Assembly (NCBI GenBank): GCA_040900105.1
Contig: JBBDZP010000043.1
Coordinates: 1-19,819 of the forward strand
Source of the DNA: JACPDD01 sp040900105
GTDB lineage: Bacteria > Patescibacteriota > Microgenomatia > Levybacterales > UBA12049
Length of the DNA stretch: 19,819 nucleotides
Reading direction: 5' to 3'
The position numbers and the translations under genes are program-made. The notes under the pieces were generated by a model. That model was given only the letters and a program-made list of their open reading frames with translations, searched no databases and was not told where the DNA came from. Position 1 is the stretch's first letter. Each line of letters starts with the position of its first letter. Positions 6,065 through 13,245 of the stretch are shown here, in pieces.

Positions 6065-6706
6065 ATGTCGGCATTGACCGTCTTGGCTGCAGGAATCGAT
6101 TTTAAGATATGCAAATTAAAAAAAAATAAGAAACAATTTCTCTTCGTATTAATAGCCGTCTTGGTAGCGTTTCTCATGGTTAGAGGAGGATATATTTGGT
6201 TTAAGTATTTCTATATACCAATTCAAAGCCTACAAAGAATAATCGATGCTTCTGATTGGAACGAATACAGTGATAGTAATTTGGGTTATTCCTATATTGT
6301 TCCGCAGTCATGGACTACAGTTGTTACTGATAACAAATCTACAAACGAGCATGCTGAATTTGGTCAAGAATATAAAATATCTTCAAATGCTTATCCGCAA
6401 GCTTTCGTTAATGTAATTTTTTATAAAAATCCTAAAAAAGATAATATTAACTATCTTTTAAATGGAAGCGATCCACGAGCAAAGGTGGATCCTCAATCAA
6501 GAACTATAAATGATGTTGTGTACATAGTTATCCATTATCCTTCAAGGTTAGAAAGCGGATTTAAGGCTGGAAATTATCTACTAGCAAAAGATTATAGTTT
6601 ATTAGTTGAAGCCAGACTAGGCTATACCTCGGACAGAACACCATGGGAAGTAAAGAAAGAAGAAGAAATAGTAAATAAAATCTTTAACAGCATCAAGAAA
6701 ATCTAA
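6065..6706 (+). CDS. Membrane-anchored protein of unknown function
   Basis: A 213-residue protein with a basic stretch (KLKKNKKQ), one membrane helix at about residues 25-45 (FLFVLIAVLVAFLMV) and an outside domain of about 165 residues. The outer part contains LGYSYIVPQSW, FVNVIFYKNP, VVYIVIHYP and SLLVEARLGYTSD, a beta-rich pattern reminiscent of PsbP-like or other small extracytoplasmic domains, with no catalytic motif. Topology is predicted N-in, C-out. ATG at 6065 is preceded by GGGAG at very short distance. An ATG at 6108 would give MQIKK and join the same frame if the nine-A run at 6118-6126 were eight, so the true start is uncertain. It stands alone between the toxin-antitoxin pair and a convergent gene. 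I do not assign a function. Confidence 0.7.
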   Translation: MSALTVLAAGIDFKICKLKKNKKQFLFVLIAVLVAFLMVRGGYIWFKYFYIPIQSLQRIIDASDWNEYSDSNLGYSYIVPQSWTTVVTDNKSTNEHAEFGQEYKISSNAYPQAFVNVIFYKNPKKDNINYLLNGSDPRAKVDPQSRTINDVVYIVIHYPSRLESGFKAGNYLLAKDYSLLVEARLGYTSDRTPWEVKKEEEIVNKIFNSIKKI

Positions 6707-6745
6707 ACACTTTTCTCTACAATTTCAACTCTAGTTACCTCTTTA

Positions 6746-6764
6746 GGTTCGACTCCGGTGACCA
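6746..6764 (+). repeat. tRNA 3'-end-like fragment
   Basis: GGTTCGACTCCGGTGACCA reads like a T-loop (TTCGACT) with flanking bases and a CCA-type 3' end. No matching anticodon or D arm lies upstream. It may be a leftover of a tRNA-targeted integration or chance. Together with the 6870-6932 element it is the only notable content of the 283-base stretch 6707-6989, which otherwise shows no gene. Confidence 0.3.
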
Positions 6765-6869
6765 GTATAAAATTTTTGAAGCTAGCAAAATACGTCTAAA
6801 AATTTAGGCTCGAACTAAGGAAAATCTTGCTTTGAAGGGCAGAATTGAAGGTTTTCAAAAACCATTCCG

Positions 6870-6932
6870 GTTTGGAGCTGGATACCGCACTGAGCTCGAA
6901 CCCATTTAGCCTGGAAGGCTATATCACGCCAG
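6870..6932 (-). repeat. Degenerate tRNA-like repeat, copy B
   Basis: Related to 5291-5344. On the minus strand it contains a hairpin TAGCC-TTCCA-GGCTA resembling an anticodon arm (loop reading TCC, a Gly anticodon), then GGGTTCGAGC, a T-loop-like motif, and ends CCAGCTCCA. The D-arm and acceptor stem do not pair properly, so it is not called as a functional tRNA. Confidence 0.45.
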
Positions 6933-6989
6933 ATCTTGTTTTACAGTTGAACCTTCTTAAAGAGCATCTTGACATTATTAGTTTCAAGT

Positions 6990-7757
6990 CTATTTAAAAT
7001 AAGCGAGCACTTGATCATGAACTAACCCATTAGTAGCAACTATGGAATTAGTTGTTCTGCTAACAGAATTTCCTTTTAGGTCTGTAACTTTGCCACCGGC
7101 TTCTTCAACGATAATAGAAACTGCAGCAATGTCCCAAACTTTGGTTTCAGCCTCTATCATTATATCTATTTTCCCAGAAGATAAGAGATGATAACTCCAA
7201 AAATCGCCGATACCTCTATGGCCTTGAGTATCGCTCTCAATCTTGATGAGACTGTCAATTAAATTATGTTTGTTAAAGTATCCTATTCCTCCAAAACTCA
7301 TATATGAACTACTAATTTCGGATATCTTTGAGACTAAAACACTATTACCGTTCAAAAATGTTCCTCTGTCTTTTTCAGCATAAATCAACTCATCCATTAC
7401 GGGAGCATTTGAAACACCTAATATAACTTCATCACCCTTCATTAATGCTAGTTGAGTAGCAAACAGAGGAATTTGTCTGGTGTAATGTTTAGTCCCATCA
7501 ATCGGATCAATGATCCAGAGATACTCAGTGTTTTTATCAGAGATGCCAGTTTCTTCACCTAAAAATGCATGGTCAGGAAACTTTTCAGCGATTATTTTCT
7601 TAATGATTTCTTCAGCTTCTTGATCAGCAATTGTTACTGGGGAATCATCTCCTTTTAAAGTCGCTCGGGTATCTTTCGAGTAATACTTCCTAATAACCTT
7701 TTCTGCTTCTTTTACAGCCTCGAGTGCGATAGTTAAGTAAGGTGATTTTGACGTCAT
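6990..7757 (-). CDS. Inositol monophosphatase-family phosphatase (HisN-like)
   Basis: A 255-residue Mg2+-dependent phosphatase of the IMPase family. The metal-binding motifs are GEETG (67-71, E68/E69), WIIDPIDGTK (81-90, D84 and D87) and VWDIAAVSIIVEEAGG near residue 207. The sequence after DPIDGT (KHYTRQIPLFATQLAL) and the HRGIGDFWSYHLLSSGKIDI stretch look more like the histidinol-phosphatase (HisN) branch than SuhB or CysQ. No other histidine genes are in view, so the substrate stays open (histidinol-P, inositol-P or PAP). It lies downstream of tRNA-Gly on the same strand, 46 bases away, and has a weak TACAAT 11 bases before ATG. Length is normal. Confidence 0.88.
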   Translation of the reverse strand: MTSKSPYLTIALEAVKEAEKVIRKYYSKDTRATLKGDDSPVTIADQEAEEIIKKIIAEKFPDHAFLGEETGISDKNTEYLWIIDPIDGTKHYTRQIPLFATQLALMKGDEVILGVSNAPVMDELIYAEKDRGTFLNGNSVLVSKISEISSSYMSFGGIGYFNKHNLIDSLIKIESDTQGHRGIGDFWSYHLLSSGKIDIMIEAETKVWDIAAVSIIVEEAGGKVTDLKGNSVSRTTNSIVATNGLVHDQVLAYFK

Positions 7758-7803
7758 TTATGTAATTTATTGTATGTTTTATGGCGATTTCTATCACTTT
7801 ATG

Positions 7804-7875
7804 AGCGGATGAAGGGAATCGAACCCTCGAACTCCTCCTTGGGAAGGAGGCGTTGTACCATTCAACTACATCCGC
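7804..7875 (-). tRNA. tRNA-Gly(CCC)
   Basis: The minus strand folds into a complete cloverleaf: acceptor GCGGATG/CATCCGC, D-stem GTTG/CAAC, anticodon stem CCTCC/GGAGG with loop TTCCCAA (anticodon CCC), T-stem GAGGG/CCCTT with loop TTCGATT, discriminator T. CCA is not encoded. A TATAAT (7884-7889) ends 8 bases before the 5' end, so it may have its own promoter, placed inside the tail of the MFS gene. CATCCGCA in that gene's 3' end is complementary to the first bases of the tRNA region. Confidence 0.95.
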
Positions 7876-7889
7876 ATACGACAATTATA

Positions 7890-9068
7890 TCATTTGCGGA
7901 TGCGTTTCATCTCTACCTTGTAGAAAAGGAGAAAACCCACGATAAGTACCACTACTGTTGCCCAGAAAGGAAATTGAAGCCCAAATCTTGCAATTGCAAA
8001 GCCGGCAATAAGTGGTCCTATAACCCTTCCTAGGCTTTCAAATGAGAATGCAAGTCCCATAGTGGCACCCTGTCCCGTGTGCGTGGCTTTGGAAAGAACC
8101 GCATTTACAGTCGGCCTTTTAAGTCCGCTTCCCATAATAGAAATTATGAAAAATAGATAGAATAATGCTTGAGATGCCCAAATAGTAGCGAAAAACTGGC
8201 CAAGAATCATAAGTCCTATTCCGGCAAGTATTGTTTTGAGCTCTCCTATTCTCTTGACAACCATAGGCAAAAGGAACCACTGTGCTATTGTTGCCGTTGT
8301 ACCCGTTATTGAGAAAAATATTCCGATTCCTACTGTTCCTGTAGAAAAAACATTCTGCATGTAAAGAGGTATTGCAACTTGGAAATTACTAATATAAAAA
8401 GCCCAGGCAAATAGAATAAAAAATAAAACCCCAAAATCCCCTCTTAAACCATGGTAAACTTCCTTGAAGTTGAATAGCCCTTCCCTAAGCACCAGCTTCT
8501 CCGCTTTTTTAGTCACGGATTCGGGGAGCATTGCCAAGATAAATATTAAATTAAATACTGAAACAACAGCAGCAGCAAGAAATGCAGCCGCAAAGCCGTA
8601 ACTTCCCAGAAGTCCCCCAATTACAGGGCCAAACATAAACCCAAAAGAAAATACTCCTGCTATTTTTCCCATGTATTTTGCTCTGTCTTCTTTTGAAGTT
8701 ATATCCGCAATGTAAGCGGAGGCTATAGGAAAAACTCCGGCAGAAGCCATTCCGTGAATTATTCTTGAAAGATAGAGAACTGAAAGGTTCGGAGCAAACG
8801 CCGCAATAACATAAGAAACCGCAGAAGAGACAATAGAAAAAACGATAATAGGCTTTCTTCCAAACCTATCCGACATCCGCCCTAAAAGTGGAGCCGTTAG
8901 AAACTGTGCTAAGGAAAAAGTGGCCGCCATAAGCCCAATATCCAAGGCCGTTGCGCTGAATGATTCTGCAAAAAGAGGAAACAAGGGAAAAACCATTCCA
9001 AAACCCAGGATGCTTATAAAAACCGTTACATACAATAGGAAAATTTGCCGATTCATTTGTTTATTCAC
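7890..9068 (-). CDS. MFS transporter, drug-efflux (DHA1/TetA-like) type
   Basis: A 12-helix major facilitator of about 392 residues. Hallmarks are the loop 2-3 signature GRMSDRFGRKPIIVFS, the helix-4 arginine in LSRIIHGMASAG, the motif C-like GKIAGVFSFGFMFGPVIGG in helix 5 and the matching GRVIGPLIAG in the second half. This set is typical of proton-driven drug/metabolite antiporters of the TetA/DHA1 group. I chose GTG at 9068 (MNKQMNRQIFLLY) because TACAAT ends 8 bases upstream, the spacing seen at other genes here. ATG at 9056 is an alternative, and the longer frame opening at TTG 9128 lies inside a hairpin. The gene ends 14 bases before tRNA-Gly. The transported compound is unknown. Confidence 0.9.
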   Translation of the reverse strand: MNKQMNRQIFLLYVTVFISILGFGMVFPLFPLFAESFSATALDIGLMAATFSLAQFLTAPLLGRMSDRFGRKPIIVFSIVSSAVSYVIAAFAPNLSVLYLSRIIHGMASAGVFPIASAYIADITSKEDRAKYMGKIAGVFSFGFMFGPVIGGLLGSYGFAAAFLAAAVVSVFNLIFILAMLPESVTKKAEKLVLREGLFNFKEVYHGLRGDFGVLFFILFAWAFYISNFQVAIPLYMQNVFSTGTVGIGIFFSITGTTATIAQWFLLPMVVKRIGELKTILAGIGLMILGQFFATIWASQALFYLFFIISIMGSGLKRPTVNAVLSKATHTGQGATMGLAFSFESLGRVIGPLIAGFAIARFGLQFPFWATVVVLIVGFLLFYKVEMKRIRK

Positions 9069-9113
9069 AAGATTTAATTGTACCCTAAGAAGAGAGGCAG
9101 GAATAGTGCCAAA

Positions 9114-9134
9114 CCTGCCTGCCGGCAAGGCAGG
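9114..9134. repeat. GC-rich inverted repeat
   Basis: CCTGCCT (9114-9120) and AGGCAGG (9128-9134) form a 7-bp stem around GCCGGCA, itself nearly palindromic. The hairpin starts right after the lysM stop codon and stands out against the AT-rich surroundings. There is no T-run, so an intrinsic terminator is doubtful. CCTGCCGGCAGG-type palindromes are, from general experience, common dispersed repeats in CPR genomes. Confidence 0.55.
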
Positions 9135-9755
9135 CTACCGGGGTATTCTAAAAATATCTCCTGGAAATATCAAAGAAGGATTCTCCAACTTATTCTCTTT
9201 TGCCAAATCCGTCCATTTATATCCGTCCCCGTATGCTCTAACCGCGATATCCCAAAGATTATCTCCCGTAGCTACGGTATACGTGTCCGTGAGTATTGCT
9301 CCTTCCGCTTGAGTCGTTATTGTTTGGGGTGTAATTTGAACCTCAGGCATTATTGGCTTAACGTTTGGGATAGTTAGCGAAGTACCAGCGTGAATGGTTT
9401 CGGGGTCTGACAATTTATTAGCCTTGGCTATATCCACCCAATTGTATCCTGATCCATAAATTTTTTCGGAGATACTCCACAAGTCATCTCCTGTTTTAAC
9501 TGTGTATTTTTCCGGCAGATTAGAACTCTCATTGGCTAGCTCCTCCCCCGGGGCAACCGTACTTGTTGAACTGGTTTGTTTTGTGCCACCGCTGTCCCTT
9601 TCTAGTTTTAGAAACGAGAAACCTATAAGCGCAATAATTACCACTACCAAAGCTCCAAGAAATAAGCTGACGTAGGAATCGCCTATCTTAAGACCTTGCG
9701 TCTTACTGCGTGTTGCCTTTGCTGAAGGCTTTCTTGCTGCGTTTTTTCTTGGCAT
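9135..9755 (-). CDS. Membrane-anchored protein with two LysM domains
   Basis: A 206-residue cell-envelope protein. Residues 1-24 are strongly basic, 27-49 form one transmembrane helix, a Ser/Thr/Gly-rich linker follows, and two LysM repeats cover about 84-130 (YTVKTGDDLWSISEKIYGSG ... SLTIPN) and 159-205 (YTVATGDNLWDIAVRAYGDG ... IFRIP). LysM binds N-acetylglucosamine chains of peptidoglycan, so the protein probably links membrane and wall. No hydrolase domain is attached; it may be a scaffold or partner. A promoter lies at 9787-9814. It is divergent from the tRNA-Asp gene. Confidence 0.9.
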   Translation of the reverse strand: MPRKNAARKPSAKATRSKTQGLKIGDSYVSLFLGALVVVIIALIGFSFLKLERDSGGTKQTSSTSTVAPGEELANESSNLPEKYTVKTGDDLWSISEKIYGSGYNWVDIAKANKLSDPETIHAGTSLTIPNVKPIMPEVQITPQTITTQAEGAILTDTYTVATGDNLWDIAVRAYGDGYKWTDLAKENKLENPSLIFPGDIFRIPR

Positions 9756-9786
9756 AGAAATGTCTGTAGGATAAGGGCAGACTAAA

Positions 9787-9814
9787 AGTATAGCACTCTG
9801 CTTACAAAAATCAA
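9787..9814 (-). promoter_or_regulatory. Promoter of the LysM gene
   Basis: TTGATT (9809-9814), 16 bases, TATACT (9787-9792) on the minus strand. The predicted start near 9780 leaves a leader of about 25 bases before ATG at 9755, longer than at most other genes here. Confidence 0.55.
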
Positions 9815-9831
9815 GACTTAAACTCTGCTAA

Positions 9832-9860
9832 TTGATTAGAGCCAAAGAATTTGTTAAAAT
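9832..9860 (+). promoter_or_regulatory. tRNA-Asp promoter
   Basis: TTGATT (9832-9837), 17 bases, TAAAAT (9855-9860), 17 bases ahead of the mature tRNA 5' end. The spacing is ideal and the position is right for a stable-RNA gene. Confidence 0.6.
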
Positions 9861-9877
9861 TACAAAGCTAACAACTT

Positions 9878-9951
9878 GGGGTGGTAGCTCAGTTGGTTAG
9901 AGCGCCTCCCTGTCACGGAGGAGGTCGCGAGTTCGAGTCTCGTCCATCCCG
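9878..9951 (+). tRNA. tRNA-Asp(GTC)
   Basis: A complete cloverleaf: acceptor GGGGTGG/CCATCCC, D-stem GCTC/GAGC, anticodon stem CCTCC/GGAGG with loop CTGTCAC (anticodon GTC), T-stem GCGAG/CTCGT with loop TTCGAGT, discriminator G. CCA is not encoded (GCAA follows), so it is added after transcription. polX begins 44 bases downstream with its own promoter. Confidence 0.97.
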
Positions 9952-9958
9952 CAAACTA

Positions 9959-9987
9959 TTGCCGAAATCTTGTCCCTCTGCTATGAT
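9959..9987 (+). promoter_or_regulatory. polX promoter
   Basis: TTGCCG (9959-9964), 17 bases, TATGAT (9982-9987). The -10 ends 8 bases before the ATG at 9996 and no Shine-Dalgarno sequence fits between, so a leaderless mRNA is predicted. Confidence 0.55.
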
Positions 9988-9995
9988 TTTGGCGC

Positions 9996-11765
9996 ATGAG
10001 CAATCTTGAAATCGCAAAACTATTCAGGGAAGTTGCGGCCGCGTTTACCATAAAGGATGACTTCAAGTACAAATTCCAGATCATTGCCTATCAAAAAGCT
10101 GCTGATTCTATTGAGCACGCAAGCACAGAACTTAAGACACTCTTCCAGCAAGACAGGCTGGAAAAAATTCCCGGAATAGGCCATACGCTTGAAGAAAGAC
10201 TGAAAGAACTTTTCAAGACCGGCAAAGTGAAACATTTTGAGCAAGCTTTTGAAGGAATCTCTCCGGCCGTTTTTCCCCTTCTGGATATCCCCTCTTTTGG
10301 GCCTAAGAAAGCACATAAGCTTGTTACACACTTTAATCTCAAAAATCCCAAAACCGTCATTGAAGATATTAAAAAATTAACCCTTGAAGGAAAAATTGCA
10401 AAACTGGGCGGGTTCGGGGAAAAATCCCAATCAGATATCCTTCAAGCCATTAACGAATATAACACAGGAACAACCAAAAGCGGCAGGATGGTACTTCCAT
10501 ACGCTTTTGCGCTTGCCAAGGAAATTGTTGAATACCTTAAAAAACACAAAGACGTTATCAAGGTAGAACCTCTGGGAAGCTTAAGGCGCATGAACGCTAC
10601 GGTTGGAGACGTTGATTTAGCCATCACCTCAAAGGACTCCGAAGCCGTAATTGACTATTTTGTCGCATTTCCCGGAAAAGAAAGAATAATTGAAAGGGGA
10701 CCAACAACGGCTTCAATTCTCATAGGCGGCGGCAAGCACGTTGACCTTCTAATACTACCTCCACAGCAGTTTGGATCGCTCCTGCAGCACTTTACGGGCT
10801 CCAAGCACCATAATGTGGCGCTGCGTGAATTCGCGCTTAAAAAACGGATGTCGCTCTCTGAACGTGGAATAAAACTTTTAGGCAAAAAGGGCTCTCCTCT
10901 TGTTGAATTTGCTTCCGAAGAAAAGTTTTACAAATATCTGGGGCTTGACTGGATTCCACCGGAAATTAGAGAAAATGGGGGAGAAATAGAAGCCGCAGCG
11001 ATGCATAAACTGCCTGAACTAGTTGAAACTAAAGATATAAAGGGAGACATTCATACTCATACCAATTACCCTTTAGATTCAAGCCATGATTACGGATCCG
11101 GATCAATGGAAGAGATGATAGAAAGGGCTAAGGAGTTGAAATATGAGTACATTGGCATCTCCGATCATAATCCAAGCGTAGGAAACCATACGAAAGATGA
11201 AATATACTCAATATTAGCCAAGAGAGAAGGTATAATCGAACGTCTAAAAAAGAGTAATAAAAATATTCGAGTAATTAATTTGCTTGAAATGGATATTTTA
11301 ACATCCGGCGAGCTTGCCGTTGATGAGAAAGGAATAGAATTTGTGGACGCATTGATAGTTTCCATTCACAGCTCTTTTGGAATGAATAGAGATGATATGA
11401 CTAAAAGAGTTCTTGAAGGTCTTTCCCACCCCAAAGCCAAAATCCTAGCACACCCTACGGGGAGAATGATTAATTCAAGAACAGGCTACCAGTTGAACTG
11501 GGAAAAAGTTCTTGCCTTTTGCGCCAAAAACAATAAAGCTCTTGAGATAAATGCCTGGCCGGAGAGACTCGACCTTCCGGATGCTCTTGTGAGACAAGCA
11601 AAGGAAGCTGGAGTCAAATTTGTAATCAATACGGACAGTCACGCTGTTTCCCACATGGACAATATGTTCTACGGTGTAGCTGTTGCAAGACGAGGCTGGG
11701 CAGAAAAGAAAGACATCCTAAACACACTTCCCGTCCAGAAATTTTCCGATTGGATTATTTCTTAA
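9996..11765 (+). CDS. polX: DNA polymerase X with C-terminal PHP domain
   Basis: A 589-residue family X DNA polymerase of the bacterial/archaeal type, which fills short gaps in base-excision repair and can trim 3' ends with its PHP part. Visible domains: an N-terminal 8-kDa region with helix-hairpin-helix elements (IPGIGHTLEERLKEL 58-72, IPSFGPKKAHKL 98-109); a palm with GSLRR (194-198), GDVDLAI (catalytic D205 and D207) and HVDLLIL (D250); thumb with GSKHHNVALREFA; then PHP with DIHTHT (H353, H355), GISDHNPSVG (D390, H391), LAHPTGRM and VINTDSHAVSHM. Both catalytic sites look complete and the length is normal for the family. It follows tRNA-Asp and precedes lemA by 21 bases. Confidence 0.96.
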   Translation: MSNLEIAKLFREVAAAFTIKDDFKYKFQIIAYQKAADSIEHASTELKTLFQQDRLEKIPGIGHTLEERLKELFKTGKVKHFEQAFEGISPAVFPLLDIPSFGPKKAHKLVTHFNLKNPKTVIEDIKKLTLEGKIAKLGGFGEKSQSDILQAINEYNTGTTKSGRMVLPYAFALAKEIVEYLKKHKDVIKVEPLGSLRRMNATVGDVDLAITSKDSEAVIDYFVAFPGKERIIERGPTTASILIGGGKHVDLLILPPQQFGSLLQHFTGSKHHNVALREFALKKRMSLSERGIKLLGKKGSPLVEFASEEKFYKYLGLDWIPPEIRENGGEIEAAAMHKLPELVETKDIKGDIHTHTNYPLDSSHDYGSGSMEEMIERAKELKYEYIGISDHNPSVGNHTKDEIYSILAKREGIIERLKKSNKNIRVINLLEMDILTSGELAVDEKGIEFVDALIVSIHSSFGMNRDDMTKRVLEGLSHPKAKILAHPTGRMINSRTGYQLNWEKVLAFCAKNNKALEINAWPERLDLPDALVRQAKEAGVKFVINTDSHAVSHMDNMFYGVAVARRGWAEKKDILNTLPVQKFSDWIIS

Positions 11766-11786
11766 AAATGTTGTAATATAAATATT

Positions 11787-12338
11787 ATGAATATAACGTG
11801 GATATTAGCAGGAACAGCAGCATTGGCAGTCTTCTTTGTCCTCTTCATATACAACAGCCTCGTCTCGGCAAAGGTTAAGGTATCTGAAGCATTCTCCCAC
11901 ATAGACGTGCAACTTAAAAGAAGGATTGACTTGATTCCAAACTTAATTGAATCCGTAAAAGGCTACGTTAAGCATGAAAAAGAAGTTTTGGAAAACGTAA
12001 CAAAAGCCAGGACTTCACTCATGAAGGCTAAAAGCCCGCAGGAGAAGGCCGAATCCGACAATATGCTCACAGACACTCTAAAATCTCTTTTTGCGGTTGC
12101 TGAAAATTACCCTAATTTAAAAGCGAATGAGAACTTCTTGAAATTGCAGGATGAGCTGTCCGACACAGAAAACAAGATTGCGTATGCAAGGCAATTCTAC
12201 AATTCTACCGTCATGGACTTTAATACTAAAATTCAAGTTTTCCCAAACGTACTTATAGCAGGAATGCTCGGCTTCAAACAAGCCGACTTCTTCCAAGGCT
12301 CGCAGGAAGATAAAAAGCCGATAAAAGTTTCCTTCTAG
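11787..12338 (+). CDS. lemA: LemA family membrane protein
   Basis: A 183-residue LemA protein. The N-terminal helix (WILAGTAALAVFFVLFIYNSL) anchors it in the membrane. The coiled four-helix body carries the family signatures VSEAFSHIDVQLKRRIDLIP, NLIESVKGYVKHEKEVLE, YPNLKANENFLKLQDELSDTEN and ARQFYNSTVMDFNTKIQVFP. The role is poorly known; in many bacteria the gene sits next to htpX, as here (9 bases apart), which points to membrane-protein quality control. A TAATAT lies 7 bases before ATG, so it may also be transcribed separately from polX as a leaderless message. Confidence 0.95.
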   Translation: MNITWILAGTAALAVFFVLFIYNSLVSAKVKVSEAFSHIDVQLKRRIDLIPNLIESVKGYVKHEKEVLENVTKARTSLMKAKSPQEKAESDNMLTDTLKSLFAVAENYPNLKANENFLKLQDELSDTENKIAYARQFYNSTVMDFNTKIQVFPNVLIAGMLGFKQADFFQGSQEDKKPIKVSF

Positions 12339-12347
12339 GAGTTCTGT

Positions 12348-13244
12348 ATGAACATCTACTCGAATATCTCTCAAAACAAGCTTAAAACGTGGCTAATAAT
12401 AGCCCTGTTTATAATTTTCATAACCACGCTTCTTTATATCTTTGGCAAAGCAACAGGATACGGGCTTTCTTATATTGGCTTTGGCCTTATTTTTGCCGGC
12501 ATAATGAGTTTTGCAAGCTACTATTACTCGGACAAGATCGTCCTGGGACTATCAGGCGCAAAAAGAATTAATAAAGAAGACAGTCCTGAACTTTTTAAAA
12601 TAGTTGAGAATCTGTCTATTGGAGCAGGTCTGCCCATGCCTGCGGTTTACGTGTCTCACGACCCGTCCCCAAATGCATTTGCAACGGGAAGAGATCCTAA
12701 GCATGCAGTTGTTTGTGCTACAACAGGATTACTTGAAAAATTGGAGAAAGTTGAACTCGAAGGCGTTATTGCCCACGAGCTCTCTCACATTAAAAACTTT
12801 GACACAAGGCTTATGGCCGTTGTAGCAGTTCTTGTTGGATTTGTAGTAATAATTGCCGACTTTTTTATGAGAAGCCTGTGGTTTGGCGGAGGAAGAAACA
12901 GAGAGGGAAGCGGCAACCAGCAGATGATTTTTTTGGCTCTGGGAATATTTTTTGCAGTACTTACCCCTCTTGTTGCCACGCTTATTCAACTTGCAGTATC
13001 CAGAAAAAGAGAGTTTTTAGCCGATGCTTCGGGGGCTCTTTTAACAAGATATCCTGAAGGTCTGGCTTCTGCTCTTGAAAAGATAGCGCAAGACAAAACC
13101 CCAACCAAAACAGCTACCCATGCAACGGCCCACCTTTACATTGAAAATCCATTTAAGGGCAAGAACGCTAAGGTAATGTTTGCTTCTCTTTTTAATACGC
13201 ATCCTCCTGTTGCAGAACGCATACGCATCCTCCGCTCAATGTAA
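12348..13244 (+). CDS. htpX: HtpX-like zinc metalloprotease (M48)
   Basis: A 298-residue integral membrane protease that degrades misfolded membrane proteins from the cytoplasmic side. Two N-terminal helices (residues ~14-34 and 38-58), the zinc site HELSH (H143, E144, H147), two further hydrophobic segments (about 161-180 and 193-220) and the third ligand in EFLAD (E222) give the standard HtpX order. The end HPPVAERIRILRSM is also typical. It follows lemA by 9 bases and runs into murT, whose ATG lies 1 base after the stop. Length is normal. The glycine-rich loop between the helices (GGGRNREGSGNQQ) is seen in many HtpX proteins. Confidence 0.96.
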   Translation: MNIYSNISQNKLKTWLIIALFIIFITTLLYIFGKATGYGLSYIGFGLIFAGIMSFASYYYSDKIVLGLSGAKRINKEDSPELFKIVENLSIGAGLPMPAVYVSHDPSPNAFATGRDPKHAVVCATTGLLEKLEKVELEGVIAHELSHIKNFDTRLMAVVAVLVGFVVIIADFFMRSLWFGGGRNREGSGNQQMIFLALGIFFAVLTPLVATLIQLAVSRKREFLADASGALLTRYPEGLASALEKIAQDKTPTKTATHATAHLYIENPFKGKNAKVMFASLFNTHPPVAERIRILRSM

Positions 13245-13245
13245 G

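Noticed and set aside
7690..8033. Small ORFs on both strands around 7690-8033
   Set aside because: They run across the tRNA-Gly gene and into hisN-like or MFS coding sequence; tRNA sequence is not expected to be coding.
9068..9128. N-terminal extension of the MFS transporter to TTG 9128
   Set aside because: The extra residues are encoded by the GC-rich hairpin and promoter region and do not look like a transporter N-terminus.
9114..9134. Rho-independent terminator for lysM
   Set aside because: The hairpin is good but no T-run follows on either strand.
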